A stretch of DNA of 64,000 nt from Spiroplasma ixodetis (GTDB lineage: Bacteria; Bacillota_I; Bacilli_A; Mycoplasmatales; VBWQ01), in the NCBI RefSeq assembly GCF_027923845.1, contig NZ_AP026933.1, positions 2,038,040-2,102,039 on the forward strand, given 5' to 3'. This document shows, piece by piece, positions 8,420-19,585 of this stretch. Position 1 is the stretch's first letter. The number at the start of each line of letters is the position of its first letter. Below the pieces are notes generated by a model. The model was not told where the DNA came from, searched no databases, and saw only the letters and a list, made by a program, of their open reading frames with translations. A program made the position numbers and the translations under genes.

Positions 8420-9848
8420 TAAGACCTTTTTGCCCTAATTCATGACAATTAATTAATTCTAGTGAATCATTATTTTGAAAAAAACGATTCTTTTTTGCTA
8501 AATCAGTAGTTTTATCTTTTAAATATTTTAAAGTATCATTAAAATTATTATTTTCGTAAGCTTTAAAATCATTTTTATTCATTTTCATTGTAAAGTCACC
8601 TTCAAACTTACTGATAGTAAGACGATTGTTTCAAATACCATCTTTAGAACAAAATTTGGCTAATTTATCAGCAGTATTATTAATTCGATCTTGTATTGAC
8701 ATAGTATCGCGGATGACAACAGGAATTTTAATAGGGTCTAATGTTAAATTATGATATGTTCAACTATTAATTTCAAATTCTCCAAACAAACTTACTTTAT
8801 CTAGATCTGAAATAATTTTGTTTCTATATTTTCAATTTTCAAATTTATTTTGAAAGGTTTGTGCATATGAATTAGCTTTATTAGTAAAAATTGATTTAAC
8901 ATCAGAACCTGATTGATTTAAAAATACTTTTTGTGCCATACTTTGAAAATCATTTTGTGTTTCTTTAGTGACACTTCAATTATTATTATTATTATTTGGC
9001 AATTGATAATTATGAAATTTCGTTTGATGACGAGCAATAAACTTAGCTCCCAATTTTGTTTTTATTTTTTCTAAAATCTTTTCTTTTAACTCATTACTAT
9101 TTCATCATTTTGAAATATTTCATTTTAAATCTAAAGTAGTTTCGACAATATAATCTTTTAAACTATCTTCAATTTTGCTTGCTACTTTTTCAATTACGCC
9201 TTCAGTATTAGCATTTTGATTAATAAAGTTTATATCAAAAAAATCTATACTTAATTCACGATCTAATGTATTACCATCAAAATCTTTTCATTTTAAATCA
9301 AATTTTAGGCTTGATTTTAGAAGATTTCAAGATTCAATTTGATACTTTTCTTTATTATAATCATCCATCCCAAAAGCATTATTATTTTTTCATTCATTAA
9401 ATTCAACTTTAGTAATTTTTGATTTATCAGTATTTAATTTTAAAATTTCATTAATATTAATACCAGAAAATAATGATTTTAAATTAGAATCATTACGTAG
9501 TTCAGAACCAAAATTACTAATGTTTTCTTTAATTACGTCATAAAAATGTTTAGTTAAATCTTGATTAGTAATTTCTTGATTATCAGGAATATTATTAATT
9601 TGATTTAATAGTTCTTGTCCAGAACTAGCAAAGTTATCTGGTCTTAAAATATTTTTTTTCTCTTTTATTAGATCCCCAAATAAACTGTTAACTTTTTCTT
9701 CTGCTATTTTTAATAAATCAGTATCACTCTGTTCTTTACCATGCTCTTCTGGTATTGGTTCATCATTATTTCCGCCACAAGCAATAATATTTGTAGTAGC
9801 AGTAGTACTTAAAATTATTGCCCCCAAAATACTTAATAATTTTTTCAT

Positions 9849-10383
9849 AATTTATACCCCCATAAATAAATCTTTTTATATAATTAAATATATTCAATAC
9901 AACTATTATTGACATTAGTAATAAAAATGATTATTTTTTGTTTTAAAACATAATATTATTAAAATCAAACTTGGATAAAATATGTTTTTAATTTAATAAA
10001 TTAAAGACATATTTAAATTGTTGAATATATTTACTTCATTTTATATTATTCTAAAATTATTTTTTATATTATGTTTTAAAGTTTTATAATAAACACCAAT
10101 AATATCATATTTAGTGATTTTTTATAAGTTTTTTTATGTTTTTACTTATTTTATTTTTTAAAATAATAACTAGTTTTAAAATTTAACATTTACTGTATTT
10201 AATACTATTAAAACAAGATTTATTATATAAAACATAGTAAAATTCTACTAAGAAATTTTTCATATTATGCTTAATATTGATTATATAATTGCTAGTATAT
10301 ATTGTTGTTTCTAAATTAATAAAATTGTTTTTTTAAATAAAAATATTATAAACTAATACATTGAGAGGTTATTTAAGAGAGGT
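9849..10383. other. Non-coding AT-rich stretch
   Basis: This region separates the lipoprotein gene (leftward) from the ABC permease gene (rightward), so it should hold both promoters. It is more than 80% A/T with many TATAAT-like words, and I cannot choose one with confidence. No open frame looks like a gene. Confidence 0.5.
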
Positions 10384-10562
10384 ATGGTTGAAAAAGCAAA
10401 TTTAGGTAAATTATTAGAGTTTATTTTTATTAAGGTTTATTATTCTTTTATTACAGTTTTTTTATTTATTTTATCAATATTTATATCTTTAACAATATCT
10501 ATTGTTTTTTTTACTTTGAAATTAAGTTCAAATACTTTTTTCATTATTTTTCAATATTATAT

Positions 10563-11501
10563 GGCTTTTCTCCCTTTATGTACTATTTTAATTTTATCAC
10601 ATAAATGCTGAGAAAAGCCTATCTACGGACTTCTCCCCATATTTTTAAATCAAACATAGCATTACAGTTTCAAAACTAGGTATCTTGTTGAATTTATATG
10701 CAGCTTCTTTAGCATATAAATGAACATGATGTTTTGCAACTTTGATATGTGTTTTAAATGTTCTTCTTATATGTTTTCAAACTGATTCAATTTGGTTGGT
10801 ATTTACACCAATTTTTGAAACATAGCCATCTTGATGGTTAACTGTTTCATGCTTAGTGAAAACTGATTTAAAATCGCAATATCCTTTTCAAGAATCAGTA
10901 TATACAAGACATTTTGAAGAAATGTGGTTTTTTGCAAACTGCAAAAGATTTTTACTCTTTGCGTTTTTCAATACTTTCACAATTAAATTATTGGTTGTTT
11001 TTTGATAAATGCCAACAATCAAGGTTTTATTCACCAAGGATCTTCCTTGTTTTTTAAAACCCATATGTGAAAGATACATTTCATCAATTTGCACTGTACC
11101 TTCAACAATAAATTGAGGTTTTTGTTTTGCAATACGTGTTCTGATTTTATGAGTCATTCTTCAAGCAGTTTTCAAAGTCACTCCCAATTCTTTTGCAATA
11201 TCTGTTGATGGAATTCCATGTTTGGTGTTTATTCATCTAAAGATAAGATAAAACCAAGATGTTAAAGATGTTTGTGACCTTGAAAATATGGTGCCTGTGA
11301 GAATGCTAAATGTTTGATTACATTTTAAACATCTCATTCTTTTTAAATCAGAAGTATTCAAATTAAAACTAAAACACCTAATACATTTGTTTTCTTTCAA
11401 ATTTGCTATATATGCAAGACATTGCTGTTCAGTTTGAAAAGCATTGTTGAATTCATTCAGTTTCATTATTCCCTCCACAAGTACATGTGGGGAGAAGTCC
11501 G
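10563..11501 (-). mobile_element. IS1595-family element, type A, copy 2
   Basis: 939 bp flanked by TATTATAT at 10555-10562 and 11502-11509. Inserted in the N-terminal third of the permease gene. Confidence 0.95.
10645..11466 (-). CDS. IS1595-family transposase, type A
   Basis: Intact 273-residue frame with zinc ribbon and DDE-type motifs. It transcribes against the interrupted permease gene. Confidence 0.92.
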
Positions 11502-12109
11502 TATTATATTATGATTTTGTATAGCATTTTTCTTTTTATTTTTGCTTTAATGAATTCTATTAAGTTATTTGGTACACAATTTGAAGATAATTCTTTTCTT
11601 CTAATACTAACAAGGCCATATTCAAGAAAAGTAATTATCCTTTCACAATATTTCGTGTTATTTTTATCTTCATTATTTTTTATCGTATCTAATATTATTA
11701 CTTTATTAGTTTTTGGAGGCATCATAGGAGTAATTCTAAAAATAATATATATTAAATTTTATATTTTAATTATTTTAAAATTATTTCTTTTTTTACTTTT
11801 TTTCTCAATTTTAGTAACTAATGGATCGGTAGCTATGTTAGCGTTTTTTTCATCAGAAAATGTTTTTTTAATATTTGTTATTTTTTGTAGTTTATTCCTT
11901 TTGGGTGGTTTGCCTTCTTCTTTGATATTAAATAAAACAGAAAATTTACCAATTTCTTTTAAAGAAGGTGTTGGACCTTATTTGGTTAAACAAATTAAAG
12001 AAGCAATGTTATTTAATAAATATTATAAAATAGGATTAATTCGTTATCCTAATTTAACTAAAGATATTGCTGATTTTTATAATAGTTTAACAATTGATGA
12101 ATTACAAAA

Positions 12110-13050
12110 GGCTTTTCTCCCTTTATGTACTATTTTTAAATTTTATCACATAAATGCTGAGAAAAGCCTATCTACGGACTTCTCCCCACATTTTTAAATC
12201 AAACATAGCATTACAGTTTCAAAACTAGGTATCTTGTTGAATTTATATGCAGCTTCTTTAGCATATAAATGAACATGATGTTTTGCAACTTTGATATGTG
12301 TTTTAAATGTTCTTCTTATATGTTTTCAAACTGATTCAATTTGGTTGGTATTTACACCAATTTTTGAAACATAGCCATCTTGATGGTTAACTGTTTCATG
12401 CTTAGTGAAAACTGATTTAAAATCGCAATATCCTTTTCAAGAATCAGTATATACAAGACATTTTGAAGAAATGTGGTTTTTTGCAAACTGCAAAAGATTT
12501 TTACTCTTTGCGTTTTTCAATACTTTCACAATTAAATTATTGGTTGTTTTTTGATAAATGCCAACAATCAAGGTTTTATTCACCAAGGATCTTCCTTGTT
12601 TTTTAAAACCCATATGTGAAAGATACATTTCATCAATTTGCACTGTACCTTCAACAATAAATTGAGGTTTTTGTTTTGCAATACGTGTTCTGATTTTATG
12701 AGTCATTCTTCAAGCAGTTTTCAAAGTCACTCCCAATTCTTTTGCAATATCTGTTGATGGAATTCCATGTTTGGTGTTTATTCATCTAAAGATAAGATAA
12801 AATCAAGATGTTAAAGATGTTTGTGACCTTGAAAATATGGTGCCTGTGAGAATGCTAAATGTTTGATTACATTTTAAACATCTCATTCTTTTTAAATCAG
12901 AAGTATTCAAATTAAAACTAAAACACCTAATACATTTGTTTTCTTTCAAATTTGTTATATATGCAAGACATTGCTGTTCAGTTTGAAAAGCATTGTTGAA
13001 TTCATTCAGTTTCATTATTCCCTCCACAAGTACATGTGGGGAGAAGTCCG
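12110..13050 (-). mobile_element. IS1595-family element, type A, copy 3
   Basis: 941 bp flanked by TTACAAAA at 12102-12109 and 13051-13058. It is the second insertion in the same permease gene, in the same orientation as the first. Confidence 0.95.
12194..13015 (-). CDS. IS1595-family transposase, type A
   Basis: Intact frame. It carries a Thr for Ala at residue 21 (YITNL) and a Trp-to-UGA pattern identical to its sisters. Confidence 0.92.
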
Positions 13051-13983
13051 TTACAAAATATTAATAAAAAGGAAGTTATTAGTAAAAGACAAGATTTTTA
13101 TAAAAAGAAGGATTTCTTTTAAATAGTTCATTTAATAGTGGTGAAATGGAAGGTAAAATTGATGTTTGAAATGGACATAATGATTTTAATGGCAAAACAG
13201 TTAAAATAGTTTTAGTTTTTAATAAATACTTTATTAATTTAAAAGAATTAAAACAAAAAATTGAAGAATCTAATAACGATACTCAAAAAGATTTATTACA
13301 ATTATATGAAGATTATAATAATGAATTTGAAATTAATAATTTTTGTTATTTACAAAAATCAAAAATACCTGATTTGTTAGAATATGATCTTGCTAAATCT
13401 TATGTTGAGGAAGGTAGTAATAAAAAAACATTAACTAGTGATGATTGAACAAGAGCTTTTAAAGATGGTGGATATTATGTTAAATTTAGCAGTCCATTAC
13501 GTAACAAATATGATAATCTTTTTTTTAATCCAATTTATATTTTATTAAGAACTGTGGAAGATTACATTTATAATCAAATATGAATTTATTATCAAGTTAA
13601 ATCAGAAAAAGTTTTAAATGATGAAAATTTTATTGCATTTAAAAATAATATGAATTTATATACTTTGATTAACTATTTTAATTTTATTGAGCATTGAAAC
13701 CAAATGTGAACAAATTATATGGGATGTTATGGTAATTTTTGATTTAAACCATTAGCTTTATCAAGTATTGATTTTAATGTTCAAAAAAATACTTTATTTA
13801 GTTATCCTGATTTTACTTTTCATTTAAATAGCGAATATAAAATTGATGTTAATAATACTACAAGCATACAAAATAATTTGATTGTTAGTTTATTTTACGG
13901 TGTGTTGTGTATTGTTTTATTTTTCTTATCATTTTGTTTTTTCTTAAAAAAGAATATTGGATAAGTTAGTTAGGAGAGTATTT

Positions 13984-14898
13984 ATGTCAACAAATGATAA
14001 AAATAAAATTTTAATTAATGTTCAAAACTATAGTAAAAAATTTAAGAAATTTCACATGAATAATATTAGCTTTACTGTATTTGAAGGAACTATTCATGCT
14101 TTAGTTGGCCGTTCAGGAAGTGGTAAATCAGTACTGTTGAAATCAATTATTGGTGCTATTCCAAAAAGTAATTACGAAGGATTAATTACCATTAATGGCT
14201 ATAAAGCGGGAACAACTTTTTCAAAAAATAGTTTAGGCTATTCTTTGAATATAGAAAATTTTCCTCAGGGATTAAGTGCTTATAATTTTTTGAAATTTTT
14301 AGGTAAAACAACAATAATTTCAGAAAGTAAATTACTAGTAAATTTAGAAAGATTATTAAAAAATTTTGGTTTATGAGAATCACGTAATAAATCTTTAAAT
14401 TCATTTTCTTCAGGAATGAAAAATAGAATTATGTTGATTATTGCCCTAGCACATGATCCAAACCTAGTTATTTTAAATGAACCAGGAGCTAATTTAGATT
14501 CAGAATCAAGAAAATTTTTTACTTCTGTTTTACAAGATTTAAAAAAAGAAGGAAAAACTATTTTATTAACAACTCATATGATTGATGAAACAAAAGATAT
14601 TATTGATAATTGTACTATTATTGAACATGGTAAATTAATTTATACTGGGCCAATTGATAAATTTGGAGTTGGTAAAATTTTTGTTTTAAAAACAAGCAAT
14701 AATCTTGTAGCATCATCACTTTTAAGTTTATATAATTTTCAATTTAAATATAATAAAGATACTGATAGTATTTTAATTAAATTAATTGATAAAAATTATA
14801 TATCACAACTTAATTTTATTTTGAGTGAAAAGAAAATTGTTATATATGATTTACATGAAAAAGAATTAGATTTATTTTTTATCAATTCATTTTTTTAA
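13984..14898 (+). CDS. ABC transporter ATP-binding protein
   Basis: 304 residues; it hydrolyses ATP to power the partner permease. It has Walker A GRSGSGKS (about 44-51), a signature region SFSSGMKNR in place of LSGGQ (about 141), Walker B LVILNEP with the catalytic Glu followed by the D-loop ANLD, and switch His in LLTTH. A C-terminal extension of about 90 residues follows the nucleotide-binding domain. One in-frame UGA (14374) is Trp. TAGGAG lies 6 bases before the ATG. The permease upstream is destroyed, so the ATPase has probably lost its membrane partner although its own frame is sound. Downstream genes are on the other strand. Confidence 0.9.
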
Positions 14899-14910
14899 TT
14901 TATTTTTATT

Positions 14911-15349
14911 TTATAAATAAGATTTTCAAATTTTTTGATTTTCACTTAAAACATGTGCAGTAGCAGGATATTCATCAGCTAATTTGTTGATTGCATTTAC
15001 CATTACTTCTTTTTGATAATTATTATTAAATTGTAATTCTTGTTTTGTTTTTTTCCTTTTTTGATATCATTTTTGATTATATATTTTCCTTTTTGCTTTT
15101 ACCTCGGATTTTTGCTCATATTTTTGTTTTCTTGCCTTCACTTCTGGCTTTTGAGCATATTCTTTCATTTTTTCTTTATTTTTGATATCAAGCTTGATCA
15201 TATTTTCTCCTTCTTTCCTTCACTTCAGGTCTTTGAGCATATTCTTTCTTTTTTGCTTTCACTTCAGGTCTTTGTTGATATTCTTGTATTCTTTTTTTAT
15301 TTTTTTGATATCACTTTTTCTTATACTCTTTTTGTTTTTCATTATTCAT
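14911..15349 (-). pseudogene. Basic repeat protein, frameshifted
   Basis: Starts at 15349 (MNNEKQKEYKKKWYQKNKKR) behind AAGGGGTGA. It consists of tandem units of the form EYxQRPEVKAKKKEYAQ, very rich in Lys, Gln and Arg, with WYQK marking unit ends. The frame closes after WYQK at about 15180. A one-base loss in an A run explains this, because the next frame continues KEKMKEYAQKPEVKARKQKY to the TAA at 14911. Such basic repeats occur in phage-linked HNH-type proteins, but no HNH core is visible here, so the function is unknown. Confidence 0.5.
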
Positions 15350-15969
15350 AAATTTATCACCCCTTAAATATGTGTCATTGTTTGAACTTGTCAAGAAAAG
15401 TGGACAATAAAAGTAACCTTTTATTAAATTTTATAAAATAGCGTTTGTAAGTGTTAAATTTATAGGTATGAAGTAATTATTTGTTGGTTTGGAATGAGCT
15501 AATCGATATTCGATTGGACTCATTCCTTTTAATTTTATTTGAGGTCGATAATTATTATAAAAGTAAATATATTTAGGTAAGTTGTCTTGTATTCATTCAA
15601 TAGTTCTATTTTTTCTTGGAATTTGATATAGAAATTCTGTTTTCATTGTTCCAAATCAAGTTTCAGTAGCACCATTATCACAGGAATTACCTCTTCTAGA
15701 CATTGAAATTTTTATTTTTAATTCATCACATAAAATTTTATAAGAAGGATTTGTATAGTGAAATCCTTGATCTGATTGTAAAATTCATGAAGTAGGTTTT
15801 TGAGCATTAACTCAAGCTTGGATAATGTTTTGGACAACAAATGTCATGTCTAAACTTGCACTTATTTTATAATCTAATATTTCATTATTATGAAAATCTT
15901 TAACAATTGATAAATAATATGTTTTACCATTAGTTAATAAATAAGTTATATCAGTACCTAATTTTTCAT

Positions 15970-16910
15970 CGAACTTCTCCCCACATGTACTTGTGGAGGA
16001 AACAATGAAATTGAATGAGTTCAATAATACTTTTCAAACTGAAAAACAATGTCTTGCATATATAGCAAGTTTGAAACAAATCAAATGTAGTAGGTGTTCT
16101 AGTTTTAATTTGAATACTTCTAATTTAAGAAGAATGAGATGTTTGAAATGTCATCAAACATTCAGTATTCTCACGGGCACTATATTTTCAAAGTCACAAA
16201 CACCTTTAATATCTTGGTTTTATCTCATTTTTAGATGAATAAACACCAAACATGGAATTCCATCAACTGATGTTGCAAAAGAATTGGGAGTGACCTTGAA
16301 AACAGCTTGAAGAATGGGTCATAAAATCCGAAGTGCCATTGCTAAACAAAAACCTCAATTCATTGTTGAAGGCATAGTGCAAATGGATGAAATGTATCTT
16401 TCACATATGGGGTTTAAAAAACAAGGAAGATCCTTGTTGAATAAAACCTTGATTGTTGGTATTTATGAAAAAACAACCAACAATCTGATTGTGAAAGTAT
16501 TGAAAAACGCAAACAGTAAAAATCTTTTGCAGTTTGCAATAAACCACATTTCTTCAAAGTGTGTTGTACATACTGATTTTTGAAAAGGATATCGCGATTT
16601 GAAATCGGTTTTCACTAAGCATGAAACAGTTAACCATCAAGATGGCTATGTTTCAAAAACTGGTGTAAATACCAACCAAATTGAGTCAGTATGAAAACAT
16701 ATACGAAGAACATTTAAAACACATATCAAAGTTGCAAAACATCATATTCATTTATATGCAAAAGAAGCTGCATATAAATTCAATAACATACCTAGTTTTG
16801 AAACTGTAATGCTATGTTTTATTTAAAAATGTGGGGAGAAGTTCGTAGATAGGCTTTTCTCAGCATTTATGTGATAAAATTTAAAAATAGTACATAAAGG
16901 GAGAAAAGCC
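15970..16910 (+). mobile_element. IS1595-family element, type B, copy 1
   Basis: 941 bp, left end CGAACTTCTCCCC, right end GGGAGAAAAGCC, with TTTTTCAT at 15962-15969 and 16911-16918. Inserted in IS3 element 2. Type B differs from type A at scattered sites throughout. Confidence 0.95.
16005..16826 (+). CDS. IS1595-family transposase, type B
   Basis: 273 residues (MKLNEFNNTFQTEKQCLAYI ...). Compared with type A it has Ser/Gln changes in the zinc ribbon (KCSRCSSF, CLKCHQTF), GHKIRSAIAKQ for THKIRTRIAKQ, and QMDEMYLSH for QIDEMYLSH. All core acidic residues are kept. The frame is intact, with GGAGGAAAC before the ATG. Confidence 0.92.
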
Positions 16911-17313
16911 TTTTTCATTTAAATTAGTAGTTGAAAAATCACGTTTTAATAAATTATCATATCTTAAACTTCCTGATTTAGTTCTATAATCAAATTTTTT
17001 TATGCGAACCTTAGCTTTTAAACTCATATTTTTCATATATCTATATACAATATGAAATTTTAATTTTAAATTATAAATTTTGTTAATTCATAAAGTTATC
17101 ATTTTATAACCATAAATTTCTTGAAATTCATAAAAAATATTTTTAATTATATTAGCTAAAAATGTATCTCATTTATTAAATTCATTCATTCCATTCTTAA
17201 TTCACTTATAATATCCTGATTTTGAAACATTTAATAATCAACATAAATAACTAATCTGATATTTTTTCTTCAATGAGAAAATCACAAAATATTTCTTCTT
17301 TTTGTCGATTTTT

Positions 17314-17598
17314 CTAAATACTTTTTATATCGTTCATTGCCTCAATATATTCAATTAATTCTTGTTTTGTCATTTCATTAAAATTTAAAGATTTGGGTCG
17401 ACCTGTTCTTTTGGTTTTTTTAGCACGAATTCCATTGCCATATTCTAAACCTTTTTCACCTAATAATTTATATGCTTTAATTCATTCTTTTATTGATGAT
17501 CGACCAATACCATACTCTAATGCGGTTTTATCAATTGTTTTAATTTTACTTATTTTTATTATTTTTAACTTTTCTTCTTTTGATAGTCATTTAGCCAT
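17314..17598 (-). CDS. IS3-family element 2, OrfA
   Basis: 94 residues (MAKWLSKEEKLKIIKISKIK ...). It contains a helix-turn-helix (TIDKTALEYGIGRSSIKEWI), then KTKRTGRPKSLNF and a short helix. It is the DNA-binding half of the IS3 transposase. GGAAGGTG lies upstream, but the IS5 at 17621 now separates the gene from the element's left-hand promoter region. Confidence 0.8.
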
Positions 17599-17654
17599 AA
17601 AAAAATGAACACCTTCCTTAGAACCTGTTTAGAATCTTTTAGAAAATAAGGTAA

Positions 17655-18593
17655 CGGACTTCTCCCCACATGTACTTGTGGAGGGAATAATGAAACTGAA
17701 TGAATTCAACAATGCTTTTCAAACTGAACAGCAATGTCTTGCATATATAGCAAATTTGAAAGAAAACAAATGTATTAGGTGTTTTAGTTTTAATTTGAAT
17801 ACTTCTGATTTAAAAAGAATGAGATGTTTAAAATGTAATCAAACATTTAGCATTCTCACAGGCACCATATTTTCAAGGTCACAAACATCTTTAACATCTT
17901 GGTTTTATCTTATCTTTAGATGAATAAACACCAAACATGGAATTCCATCAACAGATATTGCAAAAGAATTGGGAGTGACTTTGAAAACTGCTTGAAGAAT
18001 GACTCATAAAATCAGAACACGTATTGCAAAACAAAAACCTCAATTTATTGTTGAAGGTACAGTGCAAATTGATGAAATGTATCTTTCACATATGGGTTTT
18101 AAAAAACAAGGAAGATCCTTGGTGAATAAAACCTTGATTGTTGGCATTTATCAAAAAACAACCAATAATTTAATTGTGAAAGTATTGAAAAACGCAAAGA
18201 GTAAAAATCTTTTGCAGTTTGCAAAAAACCACATTTCTTCAAAATGTCTTGTATATACTGATTCTTGAAAAGGATATTGCGATTTTAAATCAGTTTTCAC
18301 TAAGCATGAAACAGTTAACCATCAAGATGGCTATGTTTCAAAAATTGGTGTAAATACCAACCAAATTGAATCAGTTTGAAAACATATAAGAAGAACATTT
18401 AAAACACATATCAAAGTTGCAAAACATCATGTTCATTTATATGCTAAAGAAGCTGCATATAAATTCAACAAGATACCTAGTTTTGAAACTGTAATTCTAT
18501 GTTTGATTTAAAAATGTGGGGAGAAGTCCGTAGATAGGCTTTTCTCAGCATTTATGTGATAAAATTAAAATAGTACATAAAGGGAGAAAAGCC
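17655..18593 (+). mobile_element. IS1595-family element, type A, copy 4
   Basis: 939 bp with TAAGGTAA at 17647-17654 and 18594-18601, inserted 34 bp inside the IS5 left end, upstream of its transposase start. Confidence 0.95.
17690..18511 (+). CDS. IS1595-family transposase, type A
   Basis: Intact 273-residue frame, ending TVILCLI instead of TVMLCLI. Confidence 0.92.
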
Positions 18594-18633
18594 TAAGGTA
18601 AAATTACTATATATTTTAAAATAAGAGGTATAT

Positions 18634-19421
18634 ATGCATAAAAATTATCCAAGTCATGTTACTAAAGAACAATTTGAGAACATAAAATCAACTTTAGAAA
18701 ACAGCAAAAAGAAAACAAAACCAAGAAATTTAGATTTATATGAAGTGTTTTGTGCAGTTTTATATGTATTAAAAAGTGGTTGTCAATGAAGAATGTTACC
18801 AAAAAATTTTCCAAAATGACAAACTGTATATTATTATTTCCAAATTTGAAGTAAAAACAATGATAAAGAACCTAGTGTATTGCAATTAATTTTAAAAAAT
18901 TAGTTAAAAAGATTCGTATTAAGAATCATCGAAAAGAAAAAACTAGTTTTTGTATAATTGATTCGCAAAGTGTTAAAAATACAGATACTACTGAAAATAA
19001 AGGTTATGATGCTGGTAAAAAGATTTCAGGAATAAAACGTCATATTGCAGTTGATACGCAAGGTTTACCACATGCAATTTACATAACTACAGCAGAAAAA
19101 ACAGATCGTAATAGTGCTATCATAATGATTAAAAGTGAAAAAGAAAATCTTTCTACAGTTCAAAAAATAATAGTAGATGCTGGCTATACTGGTGAAAAAT
19201 TTGCTTCTGCAATCAAAACAATCATAAATGCAAATGTTGAAGTTGTAAAACGTAATGAATTACATTCTTTTGTAGTACTACCAAAAAGATGAGTTGTAGA
19301 ACGAAGCTTTGCATGATTAGAAAAATGCAGAAGATTATGAAAAAATTGTGAAAGAAAACTAAATACTAGTTTACAAATGGTTGTTCTGTCCTTTATTTCA
19401 ATTTTATTAAAAAGATTCTAA
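18634..19421 (+). pseudogene. IS5-family transposase, frameshifted
   Basis: Same as the 3619 gene except for six instead of seven A in the run at about 18893-18899. This shifts the frame after LQLILK. It is also cut from its promoter by IS1595. Confidence 0.85.
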
Positions 19422-19585
19422 ACAGGTTCTTAAAGTATTTTTAACACAAAGGTTACAATTCTGTGTCTACTTTATTCTAGATGTTCAGTTTCAGATTTAC
19501 AATTTTTATTACTGTTTAATTTTTTTGGTCATCACAAATCAAAATCTTCTTTAAACTTTAAAATGCAAGTAAAATATTTAATATA

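Larger units (their letters stand above)
7375..9848 (-). pseudogene. Large surface lipoprotein, split by IS5
   Basis: Removing the IS5 at 7557-8419 and one TAA joins 9848-8423 to 7556-7375 into a perfect 535-codon frame. The product starts MKKLLSILGAIILSTTATTN and reaches a lipobox IIACGG (Cys 24), so it is a lipoprotein anchored on the outer face of the membrane. The rest is Asn/Lys-rich and hydrophilic, with repeated FDLKW- and DFK-type stretches, as is common in spiroplasma surface lipoproteins. No catalytic motif is visible. As it stands, translation stops after about 479 residues just inside the IS (…GQKGLRTCLESF), so a shortened lipoprotein could still be made. Confidence 0.8.
10384..13964 (+). 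pseudogene. ABC transporter permease, broken by two IS1595 copies and a frameshift
   Basis: Segments 10384-10562, 11510-12109 and 13059-13964 join exactly when each IS1595 and one 8-bp repeat are removed. The product begins MVEKANLGKLLEFIFIKVYY, then has about six hydrophobic segments, including SIFISLTISIVFFTL, IFLFIFALM, FVLFLSSLFFIVSNIITLLV and FLIFVIFCSLFLLGG. A long hydrophilic domain follows, and a final membrane segment (LIVSLFYGVLCIVLFFLSFCF) lies just before the stop. This layout fits an ABC-2-like exporter permease. A +1 shift near 13120 (KKDFF / NSSFNSG) is a third lesion. The matching ATPase gene follows after 19 bases. RBS AAGAGAGGT precedes the ATG. Confidence 0.75.
15431..17335 (-). 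pseudogene. IS3-family element 2, OrfB integrase, split by IS1595
   Basis: Joined across the IS1595-B insertion (one TTTTTCAT removed), the frame reads ISYLCWLLNVSKSGYYKWIK (helix-turn-helix), then IYGYKMITLWIN and the rve core: LGTDITYLLTN (first Asp), ILQSDQGFHYTN (second Asp), and RRGNSCDNGATETWFGTMK (Glu). It ends NAIL. Only the insertion disrupts it. The relative frame of OrfA to OrfB near 17320 is not the usual -1, so a small indel there is also possible. Confidence 0.8.
17621..19429 (+). mobile_element. IS5-family element containing an IS1595 copy
   Basis: The IS5 is split at 17654/18602 by IS1595 type A. TTA at 17618-17620 and 19430-19432 is its own 3-bp target duplication within IS3 element 2. 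Confidence 0.9.
15383..19487 (-). mobile_element. IS3-family element 2, host of nested insertions
   Basis: Ends TGAACTTGTCAAGAAAAGTG (left) and, read inward from the right, TGAACATCTAGAATAAAGTA form imperfect inverted repeats. GTT at 15380-15382 and 19488-19490 is a 3-bp target duplication. Inside sit IS1595-B (15970-16910) and an IS5 (17621-19429) that itself holds IS1595-A (17655-18593). Without them the element is about 1.35 kb. Confidence 0.88.

Noticed and set aside
15040..15367. Hydrophobic Phe/Leu-rich open frames on the plus strand
   Set aside because: They are reverse reads of the Lys/Glu-rich basic repeat gene on the minus strand, where AT-rich repeats create false hydrophobic frames.
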